DNA of 37,319 nucleotides from a virus (IMGVR_UViG_3300042560_002246:1-37319); one strand, 5' to 3'. Numbered from the stretch's first letter, positions 28,581 through 35,082 are shown. The notes: generated by a model from the letters alone, not told the origin. Numbers and translations: made by a program.

Positions 28581-29582
28581 TTAGCTGTTAGCCAAAACTA
28601 GGTTCATCAACCTATTCTTTTCAGCAGTTGTTACAGGGTCAAAACCTGAAGCAGCAGCTAGGATACTTTCGTTAGAACCACCTCTGGCAGTTCGATACCA
28701 GTCTAGTCTTTCTGTTAGAGCATTGAAAGCACCCCAAGCAGTTCCAGCAATCATAGAGTTAGTGTCACCAACATAGATAGACTGAAGAATGTCTGTTTTG
28801 TTTTCCCACTTTTTGACAGCACCCTTAGTGTCTTTGTCTGGCTTTGGATACGCTAGCTCAACAATCTTGTCAAACTGAGCTTTGGTAATTTCTGTTTCAA
28901 TCATCTTGCTAGCTAGCTTGTCAAACTCATCAAGATACTGGTTAGCAAGACCAAGAGCCTCACGAGCCTGAGCAACCTTACCTGAAGCTGTAGCAGTGTG
29001 TCTGATTTTGAATGTTTGCTTTACGCCTCTGTTAACCTTGCCAAGAGCTAGGTTTAGAGTGTTAGCACATACAACACGAACAGGTGTGATACTAGCCTGA
29101 ATTGCTACTGAACCGTCATGACTTGTGTTGATTAGCAAATAAGACTTTACAACATCAGACACGCCGTTAGGGTCAAGCACAACATCACGCTCAAGAGCAA
29201 GAGAACCAAAAACCTGTCTGCCGTTCTTGATAGAACCAGCAGTCTCCCAGCGTCCCCCGTCAAGCAGGGCATCACCAAAATCAAAAAGGTCTTCGTTCTG
29301 CAAAACATTGTAACGCTCACCAACAACACCAAGAACATCATTCTGTTCTGAGTTGAATGGGTTAGTTCTAGTTACAAAGAAATAGTTCTTGTCACTAGAG
29401 AAACCATTAGGGATAGATACATCTTCCAAGCGGACATCCCAACGGTCTAGGTGAGCAAGTGCCAACATCTCGCTTGTTGTTACTTCCTCATTGAACACAG
29501 TTCCAAGCTGGTGCCAAGCTGGCTCCCTGAAGGAAGCAAAAGCGGTTTCGCCTGTTGCTGATTGTTCTAGTAAATGGGCCAT
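28581..29582 (-). CDS. DUF932 / phage-plasmid-like protein (TIGR03299 type)
   Basis: The 333-residue protein has the family layout: N-terminal FREPAWHQLG, FFVTRTNPF, VLGVVGERYNVLQNEDLFDF, the Asn/Thr-rich LLINTSHDGSVAI and VRVVCANTLNLAL. The family is common in phages and plasmids, with no firm function (a single-strand-binding or recombination role has been suggested). It is the largest gene in the 24-35 kb region. AAGAAAGTAGG 5 bases before ATG. Confidence 0.9.
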   Translation of the reverse strand: MAHLLEQSATGETAFASFREPAWHQLGTVFNEEVTTSEMLALAHLDRWDVRLEDVSIPNGFSSDKNYFFVTRTNPFNSEQNDVLGVVGERYNVLQNEDLFDFGDALLDGGRWETAGSIKNGRQVFGSLALERDVVLDPNGVSDVVKSYLLINTSHDGSVAIQASITPVRVVCANTLNLALGKVNRGVKQTFKIRHTATASGKVAQAREALGLANQYLDEFDKLASKMIETEITKAQFDKIVELAYPKPDKDTKGAVKKWENKTDILQSIYVGDTNSMIAGTAWGAFNALTERLDWYRTARGGSNESILAAASGFDPVTTAEKNRLMNLVLANS

Positions 29583-29614
29583 AGTTTCCTACTTTCTTAT
29601 TGTTTGATGAGTCT

Positions 29615-29643
29615 ATTTTACATTGGGGGTCTGACATTGTCAA
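29615..29643 (-). promoter_or_regulatory. promoter TTGACA-N17-TAAAAT
   Basis: Minus-strand -35 at 29643-29638, -10 at 29620-29615. Element E7 begins 4 bases beyond the -35. Confidence 0.8.
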
Positions 29644-29647
29644 GAAT

Positions 29648-29674
29648 CTGGGGCAAATTTATTTGTCTTCGTAA
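29648..29674 (+). promoter_or_regulatory. bipartite element E7
   Basis: CTGGGG-N16-CGTAA; GGGC-CGCA-GCCC hairpin at 29701-29712 contains the GCCGCAGC core. Confidence 0.7.
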
Positions 29675-29769
29675 ATGAATTATTATAACAATTCGGTAAC
29701 GGGCCGCAGCCCAAGATCCAGGCATAAGAAATCCCCCTGCTACTTACCACAATGGAATTCACAGGGGGC

Positions 29770-29796
29770 GAGCAGTTTATACACTTGCTCAGGTGT
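29770..29796 (-). ncRNA. H-type pseudoknot 2 in 3' UTR
   Basis: Minus strand: ACAC pairs with GTGT, GAGC with GCTC, loops CT, AA and ATAAACT. It follows the stop of the gene at 29808 by 11 bases. Confidence 0.7.
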
Positions 29797-29807
29797 TCCC
29801 CTAAAGT

Positions 29808-30254
29808 TTAGAGGAGTTCCATTACGGAGTTGTAAGTGGAAGCATTTACTTCCTCTTGGTTTGTCATCTTGAGAACCTTGAGGTTTTTCTTGAGCAAGTC
29901 CAACTTGGTAGTGTAGTCACGCCCATAGTAAGACTGCTGGTTTGGTCTGCTTGGCTCTTCTGGCTTCTTTGGGAAACCTAGTGCCTCAGCATCAAACTCA
30001 ACGCTAACGCCATTCTGATAACGGCTGTATGAAACAGAAACTAGACTATTGCTTTCTGTTCCAATGTTGTCTGGGTTGTTTAGTGCCTTGATAGCGTGAG
30101 AGATTATGTCTCTCTGCCATTGTTTTAGGTCAGCCTCATACTGCTTACGCTTGTCAGCATACTGCTCAATGTCTGCCTCTAGTTTAGCAATCTGAGTTTC
30201 TACCTCAGCAATTAGTGAAGCGGTTGGGATTTTTACTGCTAGTGATTTTGCCAT
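29808..30254 (-). CDS. coiled-coil protein, 148 residues
   Basis: Residues 12-50 form a strong coiled coil (LIAEVETQIAKLEADIEQYA) and a second charged helix follows a Pro-rich middle (KKPEEPSRPNQQ). TAGAAAGTAG stands 3 bases before the ATG. It comes from its own TATAAT box (30288-30283, minus). Function unknown; it neighbours DUF932, as small recombination or scaffold helpers might. Confidence 0.7.
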   Translation of the reverse strand: MAKSLAVKIPTASLIAEVETQIAKLEADIEQYADKRKQYEADLKQWQRDIISHAIKALNNPDNIGTESNSLVSVSYSRYQNGVSVEFDAEALGFPKKPEEPSRPNQQSYYGRDYTTKLDLLKKNLKVLKMTNQEEVNASTYNSVMELL

Positions 30255-30311
30255 TTTCTACTTTCTATTTGGGGTTGTTATTATTATACATAGGGGGTGA
30301 GACATTTTAGG

Positions 30312-30427
30312 TAAGAACTAGGGGAAAGCGTTCTGTTCGGTTATCTCTACTAAAGGCTTTCATTATGGATAACAAACCTAGTTCTTATTGAGGGGGTAGT
30401 GAAAGGATAATAACCCTACCCCCTCAA
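30312..30427 (-). other. nested hairpin structure between cassettes
   Basis: TAAGAACTAGG (30312-30322) pairs over 11 bp with 30377-30387, enclosing GTTATC/GATAAC (30340-30345 with 30368-30373). Next to it, a 12-bp perfect stem (30388-30399 with 30416-30427) lies 6 bases after the stop of the gene at 30434. No U-run, so a processed or protective 3' structure is as likely as a terminator. Confidence 0.65.
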
Positions 30428-30433
30428 ACTAGA

Positions 30434-30586
30434 TTACTTGATAGTAGTCCAGCGTGGGTTGCCATTTACATCAAGACGGACACGGAACGAGCCACTTGGG
30501 TTAGCCACAACTTCCTGAACAACGCCAGTTACGCCAGACTTAGCGGTGGTGAATTGTGAGCCAACAATCGGTGCTGATACAGCCAT
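30434..30586 (-). CDS. small beta-barrel (KOW/SH3-like) protein, 50 residues
   Basis: ATG 30586 with AAGGAAG 5 bases upstream. MAVSAPIVGSQFTTAKSG, then VTGVVQEVVANPSGSFRVRL and a WTTIK end is a conserved phage small-protein pattern that looks like a five-strand SH3/KOW fold. Its long leader (about 70 bases) includes a CCTAAC-TCT-GTTAGG hairpin at 30601-30615. Confidence 0.75.
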   Translation of the reverse strand: MAVSAPIVGSQFTTAKSGVTGVVQEVVANPSGSFRVRLDVNGNPRWTTIK

Positions 30587-30657
30587 TTTGCTTCCTTACA
30601 CCTAACAGAGTTAGGATTTATTTAGTTTATGTTTGTAGTCATCTTTGCTACCCCTAA

Positions 30658-30686
30658 ATTATACAGCAGGGGACAGACATTATCAA
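30658..30686 (-). promoter_or_regulatory. promoter TTGATA-N17-TATAAT
   Basis: Minus-strand -35 at 30686-30681 and -10 at 30663-30658, driving the KOW-like gene. Confidence 0.75.
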
Positions 30687-30717
30687 GTGCCACGCCAAAG
30701 ATTTTTTATACAAATTT

Positions 30718-30744
30718 TTGGGGGATTTTTTGTAGGTTTCGTAA
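30718..30744 (+). promoter_or_regulatory. bipartite element E8
   Basis: TTGGGG-N16-CGTAA; GCCGCAGC at 30768-30775 and a strong hairpin plus U-run at 30782-30818 follow, which would end a plus-strand RNA of about 65-70 bases. Confidence 0.75.
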
Positions 30745-30781
30745 ATTGACAAATAGACCAAAGGCGGGCCGCAGCACAAAA

Positions 30782-30818
30782 CCACCAGGATGTCAAGTCC
30801 TGGTGGCTCTGTTTTTTT
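30782..30818. terminator. bidirectional terminator
   Basis: CCACCAGGA (30782-30790) pairs with TCCTGGTGG (30798-30806). Plus-strand side is followed by CTCTGTTTTTTT; the minus-strand side is followed by TTTTGTGC. It can stop the minus gene at 30822 and anything transcribed from E8. Confidence 0.9.
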
Positions 30819-30821
30819 ATT

Positions 30822-31376
30822 TTACACTAACGCTTCTTGTTTGAACTTTGCGTGATAGTCCTCTACCTTCATTGCTTTGACTTCATCAAAGGTTAGTGTT
30901 ACAACAAATTCCCATTCACCAGTCTTGGAGTCTCTTCCCCACTTGCTAGTGAATGTTTGCTTATCTAAATCAACAACATAAACAGCCTCACAGAATAAAG
31001 CGTCACTCTCAAACTCTTTATCAAGACTGATAGGAATTTTTGGTGATTTGTCATAGTTAGCAATTACTCTGATAATTTCAGCACAGGTATTGCGTGTTAG
31101 TGTTGGCAATGCCTCTTCTAGCTTATCACCACTACCTATGGTCATAAATCCTGGACTAGAGCCATCCATAAATGGAGCAAACAAAGCCTCTAGCTCAGTT
31201 TCTGTGGGGTAGTAAATTCTTGGAATGTTGTTTATAAACTTCTCTATAGTTCCATCTTCTTGCAGGGTATAAAACATAGTTGTTCCCTGCCCCTCTGGAT
31301 AACCATCCCATTGTCCATACTGGCTAACAATTGTTTCGCCCTCATAGATTACATTGGTCAGATTACGTGTTCCCAT
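30822..31376 (-). CDS. hypothetical protein of the TRNLT...QYGQWDGYP type
   Basis: MGTRNLTNVIYEGETIVSQYGQWDGYPEGQG is the hallmark opening of an uncharacterised family found in several phages and bacteria. The rest is mixed alpha/beta with few charged clusters. GAAAGGTAA precedes the ATG; TATAGT (31408-31403, minus) is its -10 box. Function unknown. Confidence 0.8.
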   Translation of the reverse strand: MGTRNLTNVIYEGETIVSQYGQWDGYPEGQGTTMFYTLQEDGTIEKFINNIPRIYYPTETELEALFAPFMDGSSPGFMTIGSGDKLEEALPTLTRNTCAEIIRVIANYDKSPKIPISLDKEFESDALFCEAVYVVDLDKQTFTSKWGRDSKTGEWEFVVTLTFDEVKAMKVEDYHAKFKQEALV

Positions 31377-31426
31377 TAGTTACCTTTCGTTTTGTTAGTA
31401 TTACTATACAGGATGGGTCAGACATT

Positions 31427-31453
31427 TTGGGGGCGTGTCGTAAACAATCGTAA
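31427..31453 (+). promoter_or_regulatory. bipartite element E9
   Basis: TTGGGG-N16-CGTAA, directly after the GACATT block of the minus-strand promoter; a GGCGTGTC motif (31432-31439) overlaps it, and the core appears inverted (GCTGCGG, 31478-31484). Confidence 0.7.
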
Positions 31454-31492
31454 ACCGTTACGGATCTGTTACATTTGGCTGCGGTCGGAGGT

Positions 31493-31520
31493 GGCCAGTT
31501 TAACGTCATGGCCAGGACGT
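31493..31520 (-). ncRNA. H-type pseudoknot 3 in 3' UTR
   Basis: Minus strand: ACGTC pairs with GACGT, GGCC with GGCC, loops CT, AT and TAAACT. It lies about 58 bases after the stop of the GP88-like gene. Confidence 0.7.
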
Positions 31521-31577
31521 GGGACCTAAGAAAGGAATAAGAAGGTCCCTATATTACATGCCCCTATGCATGCAAGT

Positions 31578-32297
31578 TTATTTTTTACTAGCACTAAACA
31601 AAATGTCATTACGTGCAAACACACACTGCCCACAGGTTACACAGGCAGAACCTTTTTCACTAATCAGTGGAAGTTTCTTTGCGTTTTCAGGGCAGGGAAT
31701 AGCAGACTTAGGCGTGATAGTCAACATCCGCTCTTTACCCATTGCAAAATTGTTAGCAAGATAAGCTAGCTTGACACCGTTAGTTTCTTTGAGTTGACTT
31801 GCCAGCTGCCAGTTGTCATCATCCGTTGAAAAGTACAGTGATAGATTCTCAATACCCGTTAGAATTGGCACTGCAAAATCAGACCTAGTGTATACCCAGA
31901 ACTGAATTGCAGGGAATGCAAGAATTACATTTTTCCAGGCGTGAGTATAAGTTTCATTGAAAAAGTCACCGTCCCAGTGAATACGAAACAGTTTCTCTGC
32001 ATTACGCTTGACACAGTCTTTGTCAAACTCGTCAACCATTTCATAGAGTAAAGCTTCCATTTCCAGTTGGTCCGCATTGCGTAGCAGGTCCCAATTGTTT
32101 AGAAGAACATCCTTTACGCCTTTGTAGATTTTCTCAAGCTTGCCCGCATAGCAGACTTTCTCGCATACGCTTGTTGCTCCAGGGCAGGAATAACTCTTCC
32201 CAGAAGGAAGGCCAAAAGTGTTCGAGATAGTTGCTGTTTTACCGTTGGGCGATACTGCATTAGTTACCTTTCTGTCTTTGCTTCGAATTAGGGGCAT
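31578..32297 (-). CDS. GP88-family protein
   Basis: SCPGATSVCEKVCYAG near residue 38 and CPENAKK...CVTCGQC near the C-terminus are the Cys clusters of mycobacteriophage GP88-like proteins, probably a metal or iron-sulfur site. LFRIHWDGDFFNETYTHAW and FWVYTRS match the conserved core. Function is not established. GAAAGGAAAGC before the ATG at 32297; TATAAT on the minus strand near 32310-32305. Confidence 0.85.
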   Translation of the reverse strand: MPLIRSKDRKVTNAVSPNGKTATISNTFGLPSGKSYSCPGATSVCEKVCYAGKLEKIYKGVKDVLLNNWDLLRNADQLEMEALLYEMVDEFDKDCVKRNAEKLFRIHWDGDFFNETYTHAWKNVILAFPAIQFWVYTRSDFAVPILTGIENLSLYFSTDDDNWQLASQLKETNGVKLAYLANNFAMGKERMLTITPKSAIPCPENAKKLPLISEKGSACVTCGQCVFARNDILFSASKK

Positions 32298-32343
32298 TGC
32301 TTTCCTTTCAACTGAATCTATTATAATCTAGGCCTAGGACATT

Positions 32344-32370
32344 TTGGGGGAAATCTTAAACTCTTCGTAA
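32344..32370 (+). promoter_or_regulatory. bipartite element E10
   Basis: TTGGGG-N16-CGTAA, directly after GACATT; GCCGCAGC at 32396-32403 and a CCCGTT/AACGGG hairpin follow. Confidence 0.75.
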
Positions 32371-32407
32371 ATTGTTACCATCCTGTTACGATCTGGCCGC
32401 AGCCCGT

Positions 32408-32557
32408 TTAGAACGGGACAGCAAACAATTCTTCTTCACCAATCAAAACTTCATAGCAAGTTTCACACTCAACAAAATACTCAGGCTCAACAATTCCGTC
32501 TGTGTATTTAGCAATTACTATGTCGTGTCCAAAATGTTCAGCAAACTTATTCATCAT
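32408..32557 (-). CDS. acidic protein with CxxC, 49 residues
   Basis: ATGATG at 32557/32554 overlaps the end of the previous gene by 11 bases. VECETCYEVLIGEEELF has one CxxC. The stop codon lies inside a CCCGTT...AACGGG hairpin (32403-32417), so terminator and gene end are shared. Confidence 0.6.
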   Translation of the reverse strand: MMNKFAEHFGHDIVIAKYTDGIVEPEYFVECETCYEVLIGEEELFAVPF

Positions 32558-32810
32558 AGCTAATCCAAGGGTCTAGGTGGTGTTGATTTGAAATGTCCCA
32601 AGCAGGAGCAGTTGTTTGTCCTTTATAGGTTACCCCTTCAGGTAGCTCAATCTCACGATAGTAGTCACCTTCATTCATAGCGTCAATAGCTTCCATACAT
32701 ACTCTAACCATAGACTTAGGAACAGGGGGGTAGTGATTAGATAGCAAGTGCCAAGTCAAGCCTGTTTCCAAATCACCTTCAGCAAACTCTAATGCTTGTA
32801 AGTGTCCCAT
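32547..32810 (-). CDS. hypothetical protein, 87 residues
   Basis: LTWHLLSNHYPPVPKSMVRVC is a recognisable conserved-hypothetical segment of actinobacterial phage proteins. The ATG overlaps the previous stop (TAATG) and AGAAAGG precedes it. Function unknown. Confidence 0.7.
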   Translation of the reverse strand: MGHLQALEFAEGDLETGLTWHLLSNHYPPVPKSMVRVCMEAIDAMNEGDYYREIELPEGVTYKGQTTAPAWDISNQHHLDPWISYDE

Positions 32811-32938
32811 TACTTTACCTTTCTTGTTGAGGGGTGTCCAACTCTAATAGCATAGCACCTAGCACAGACATTTATGGTCTGAAACGCCAATAGGTGTCTA
32901 GTTAGTTTATTACAATCAAAGCAGTTGTATTTACTCAT
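32810..32938 (-). CDS. zinc-ribbon microprotein, 42 residues
   Basis: ATG 32938 to TAA 32810: CFDC and CARC pairs 18 residues apart in a basic 42-residue protein. It starts inside the end of the previous gene. Likely a stand-alone zinc ribbon. Confidence 0.65.
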   Translation of the reverse strand: MSKYNCFDCNKLTRHLLAFQTINVCARCYAIRVGHPSTRKVK

Positions 32939-33095
32939 TACCCTTGCTTTCTTTGATAGCCTTAGCCTTGTTAGACTGACGGCTGCCTTTGTATTTTTGA
33001 GGGGTAGAAACTAGGTGAGGCGACTTCAGCAGGTCACGGAACAATACTCTACTTTCAGCCCTGCGTCTGGCTTCGTTCGCTTTTCCTAGTTTCAT
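32931..33095 (-). CDS. basic protein, 54 residues
   Basis: MKLGKANEARRRAESRV and KYKGSRQSNKAKAIKESK make it very basic; nucleic-acid or ribosome binding is likely. TATAAT (33107-33102, minus) is 6 bases before ATG 33095: a leaderless first gene of a four-gene unit. Confidence 0.65.
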   Translation of the reverse strand: MKLGKANEARRRAESRVLFRDLLKSPHLVSTPQKYKGSRQSNKAKAIKESKGNE

Positions 33096-33137
33096 AAGAT
33101 GATTATACATCTTGCGTCTGACATTTTGGGAAAATTT

Positions 33138-33164
33138 CTGGGCGTGTCATAATTCGCTTCGTAA
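33138..33164 (+). promoter_or_regulatory. bipartite element E11
   Basis: CTGGGC-N16-CGTAA with a GGCGTGTC motif overlapping its first half; a GGGCCGC/GCGGCCC hairpin follows at 33180-33200. Confidence 0.7.
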
Positions 33165-33208
33165 ATGATTGGATCCTGGGGCCGCTGCCAGCTGCGGCCC
33201 GCCGTTCG

Positions 33209-33319
33209 TTAGAACGGGGTCTTGTGAAAATTTTTCTTGTAGTATCTGCTTGTCAAAAAAATTGTTAGTGAAACTAAAATTACATCAACTAACAAATTGA
33301 ACCCGTTGTAAAAAATCAT
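33209..33319 (-). CDS. 36-residue membrane peptide
   Basis: ATG 33319 with AGAAAGCGAG upstream encodes MIFYNGFNLLVDVILVSLTI and a basic tail. The TAA sits in the loop of a CCGTTC...GAACGG hairpin, as in the gene ending at 32408. Confidence 0.6.
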   Translation of the reverse strand: MIFYNGFNLLVDVILVSLTIFLTSRYYKKNFHKTPF

Positions 33320-33321
33320 TC

Positions 33322-33426
33322 TCACTCGCTTTCTGGTGTTGTGAATAGTGTAGCAACATCTTCTGACAACATCAAGTCAATTTTGAAAATTAGTTCTTCA
33401 AGTTCTGCTACTGATAGTTTGCTCAC
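33322..33426 (-). CDS. 34-residue acidic peptide, GTG start
   Basis: GTG 33426 overlaps the TGA of the upstream gene. MSKLSVAELEELIFKIDL and an acidic end suggest one amphipathic helix. Its final codons double as the ribosome site of the next gene. Confidence 0.55.
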   Translation of the reverse strand: MSKLSVAELEELIFKIDLMLSEDVATLFTTPESE

Positions 33427-33569
33427 TTTACTAACCCCAATCTGATTTGCTCAATACCATACTTTAGCACAGCGTATTCCATTTCTGTTAGGACACGCCC
33501 TAGAGTTGTTTCAGCATTAGCAACAATTTTTTCTAGTGTCTCATTTGCTACTATTCTTGTTTGTTCCAT
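33423..33569 (-). CDS. helical protein, 48 residues
   Basis: ATG 33569 follows GAAAGGATAAAAA. Helical (TRIVANETLEKIVANAETTL). First gene of the three-gene unit 33569-33209. Function unknown. Confidence 0.6.
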   Translation of the reverse strand: MEQTRIVANETLEKIVANAETTLGRVLTEMEYAVLKYGIEQIRLGLVK

Positions 33570-33616
33570 TTTTTATCCTTTCGATTATTTAGATACTAAC
33601 ATAGGGGTAAGACATT

Positions 33617-33778
33617 TTAGAGCAGGTGGTAGTTTGGCTGGCGGTATTCCTCTGGAAAATCCTCACCAAGATAACCCTCTGCATCTTTTAGTGGCATTAG
33701 ACCTTTATAGTCATCACACTCATAGCATACATAGTCATTGACTAGTGTCATACAGAACACACAGATTTTTTCTTCCAT
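33617..33778 (-). CDS. zinc-ribbon protein, 53 residues
   Basis: CVFC and CYEC pairs, 12 residues apart, then an acidic, Tyr-rich tail. ATG 33778 follows GAAGGGAAATAAA. Its TAA is followed at once by the promoter block of the next cassette. Confidence 0.65.
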   Translation of the reverse strand: MEEKICVFCMTLVNDYVCYECDDYKGLMPLKDAEGYLGEDFPEEYRQPNYHLL

Positions 33779-33828
33779 TTTATTTCCCTTCGTTTGATAG
33801 TTTTACATTAGCATACAGGACTGACATT

Positions 33829-33999
33829 TTACCTGCCAAAATCCTTGATTTGAGGAAACTTAGCAAGTCTTTCCTCACCAAGAGGAAACCCTGCCTTATC
33901 CCAAGCCCAAGCGATTTGGGTGGCGGTATCAAGACTAAGAGCCTCAACATCAACCCAAGCATACTCTGTGAAATACAACCATACTTTGTGAACCTTCAT
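33829..33999 (-). CDS. hypothetical protein, 56 residues
   Basis: MKVHKVWLYFTEYAWVDVEA opening, then a Trp-rich helix and GEERLAKFPQIKDFG. GAAAGGATAAATAA precedes ATG 33999. Probably a small two-layer alpha/beta protein; function unknown. Confidence 0.65.
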   Translation of the reverse strand: MKVHKVWLYFTEYAWVDVEALSLDTATQIAWAWDKAGFPLGEERLAKFPQIKDFGR

Positions 34000-34091
34000 T
34001 TATTTATCCTTTCTAACTATGATTACACTAACATAGGGGTCTGACATTTTGCAAGCGACACGCCGTCTTTGTTATCATTTTGTTATAATTT

Positions 34092-34118
34092 CTGGGGATA
34101 CTACATCTTGTGTCTTAA
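34092..34118 (+). promoter_or_regulatory. bipartite element E14 (variant)
   Basis: CTGGGG-N16-CTTAA, with CTTAA in place of CGTAA; core GCCGCAGC at 34150-34157 inside a 7-bp GC hairpin. Confidence 0.55.
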
Positions 34119-34175
34119 GATCCGATTTGACCACTACATCTAGGGGCGGGCCGCAGCCGCCCCTGGGGTGGTATG

Positions 34176-34209
34176 CCAGGTAGGCAGGGCTACCAGGTAG
34201 GTAGGGCTA
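34176..34209 (+). repeat. 17-bp tandem repeat, two copies
   Basis: CCAGGTAGG(C/T)AGGGCTA occurs at 34176-34192 and 34193-34209 with one difference. Confidence 0.85.
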
Positions 34210-34299
34210 TCTAGCAGTCACCCCTGGCGACACGCCACCACCCTCCACAAAAATGTCTGATGTCTATGCTAGATTTCTGGTGTTCGAGAAAGGAACCCT

Positions 34300-34449
34300 A
34301 TGTCCACCACCACCCCCGCCCCTGCTTTTGTCACCATTGTTGTCCCAGTTGCCTGTGACCCACACTATGTTGTTGCCCTCTATGATGACAATGACCTACT
34401 TACGTCACTTTTCTGTGAGGATTGCAATGTTGAATATTTCCCAGAATAA
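34300..34449 (+). CDS. plus-strand microprotein with CxxC, 49 residues
   Basis: ATG 34300 has GAAAGGAAC 4 bases upstream and encodes MSTTTPAPAFVTIVVPVAC and a later FCEDCNVEYFPE. Upstream, AATGTCTGA...TATGCTAGAT is the cassette promoter block in the reverse orientation. It is the only plus-strand gene among the cassettes. A longer overlapping frame (34253-34477) is rejected. Confidence 0.55.
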   Translation: MSTTTPAPAFVTIVVPVACDPHYVVALYDDNDLLTSLFCEDCNVEYFPE

Positions 34450-34450
34450 T

Positions 34451-34477
34451 CTGGGGGATTTTTTAATCTCTTCGTAA
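34451..34477 (+). promoter_or_regulatory. bipartite element E12
   Basis: CTGGGG-N16-CGTAA, starting 2 bases after the stop of the plus-strand gene; GCCGCAGC at 34509-34516. Confidence 0.75.
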
Positions 34478-34549
34478 ATTGGTGGCCCTCCCCACCCCCC
34501 CCCCTGGGGCCGCAGCACGGGGATCCGACAAAGTCAAATCCGACACGCC

Positions 34550-34573
34550 GTTATCTGATAACGATTAGATAAC
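34550..34573 (-). terminator. 7-bp hairpin after gene 34610
   Basis: GTTATCT (34550-34556) pairs with AGATAAC (34567-34573), next to a GACACGCC motif at 34542-34549. No clear U-run. Confidence 0.5.
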
Positions 34574-34609
34574 TAAGAAACCAACCTATTGCAAAAAGCA
34601 GGGTATCAA

Positions 34610-34768
34610 TTATTTGTTGTTGTTGTACCAATGCACACTCTCCACTTTATAACCAAATTTTTCTAATCTAATTATGTATTTACCTACCTGTTTATCAGGA
34701 ACATAGTTTCCAATATAGGTATCATAGTCTTTTCTCTCAACGGCTACCCAACACATTCTCCAATTCAT
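34610..34768 (-). CDS. hypothetical protein, 52 residues
   Basis: ATG 34768 overlaps the previous TGA (ATGA). MNWRMCWVAVERKDYDTYI opening, basic C-terminus with three Asn. Function unknown. Confidence 0.6.
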   Translation of the reverse strand: MNWRMCWVAVERKDYDTYIGNYVPDKQVGKYIIRLEKFGYKVESVHWYNNNK

Positions 34769-34938
34769 GCTACAGTTCCAACCTCAACAACATCACCATT
34801 ATCTAGCGTTGCTCTAAAGCCCTTGATTTCCTTCTTCCAGAACTCAGTAGTGTAGTAGCCAATTACCTCAGCTGTTTGGTCTGGGTGAAATAGTGGGTTG
34901 ATTACATGTCCGTCATTTAGAAATACCATTACGCTCAT
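34765..34938 (-). CDS. hypothetical protein, 57 residues
   Basis: ATG 34938 follows AAAAGGATAAACAA. MSVMVFLNDGHVINPLFHPD and a C-terminal RATLDNGDVVEVG hairpin; probably beta-rich. Coupled to the gene at 34610. Confidence 0.6.
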   Translation of the reverse strand: MSVMVFLNDGHVINPLFHPDQTAEVIGYYTTEFWKKEIKGFRATLDNGDVVEVGTVA

Positions 34939-35056
34939 TTGTTTATCCTTTTCTTTAGTTAGTTATACATTAGCATTGGGGTCTGACATTATTGGGATAC
35001 ACGCCGTAAATTCTTATTGTAGATAATCACAATGTTTATTGAGGAAACCTACAAAT

Positions 35057-35082
35057 CTGGGGGAATATATGTTGTATCGTAA
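35057..35082 (+). promoter_or_regulatory. bipartite element E13
   Basis: CTGGGG-N15-CGTAA; inverted core GCTGCGGC at 35107-35114 within a CCCCAC...GTGGGG stem. Confidence 0.65.

Larger units (their letters stand above)
34000..34299. other. intergenic control region between cassettes
   Basis: About 300 bases without a gene: minus-strand leader and promoter of 33829-33999, a GACACGCC motif, element E14, a GGGGCGG/CCGCCCC hairpin around the GCCGCAGC core, a 17-bp tandem repeat, a second GACACGCC and a plus-strand promoter block toward 34300. Confidence 0.55.

Noticed and set aside
29147-29341. Second minus-strand frame inside the DUF932 gene
   Set aside because: Out-of-frame shadow of a well-supported gene.
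31519-31769. Two plus-strand frames over the end of the GP88-like gene
   Set aside because: No ribosome sites; they are antisense shadows of its Cys-rich C-terminus.
33745-34044. Plus-strand frame of about 99 codons
   Set aside because: Covers two minus-strand genes with good leaders; no ribosome site or promoter on the plus strand.
34253-34477. 74-codon plus-strand frame with a Pro run
   Set aside because: Its start lies in the promoter block and it runs into element E12; the overlapping frame 34300-34449 has a proper ribosome site.
23919-35082. CRISPR array
   Set aside because: Repeats are 25-27 bases with variable interior, hundreds of bases apart and separated by genes; there are no regular spacers or cas genes.
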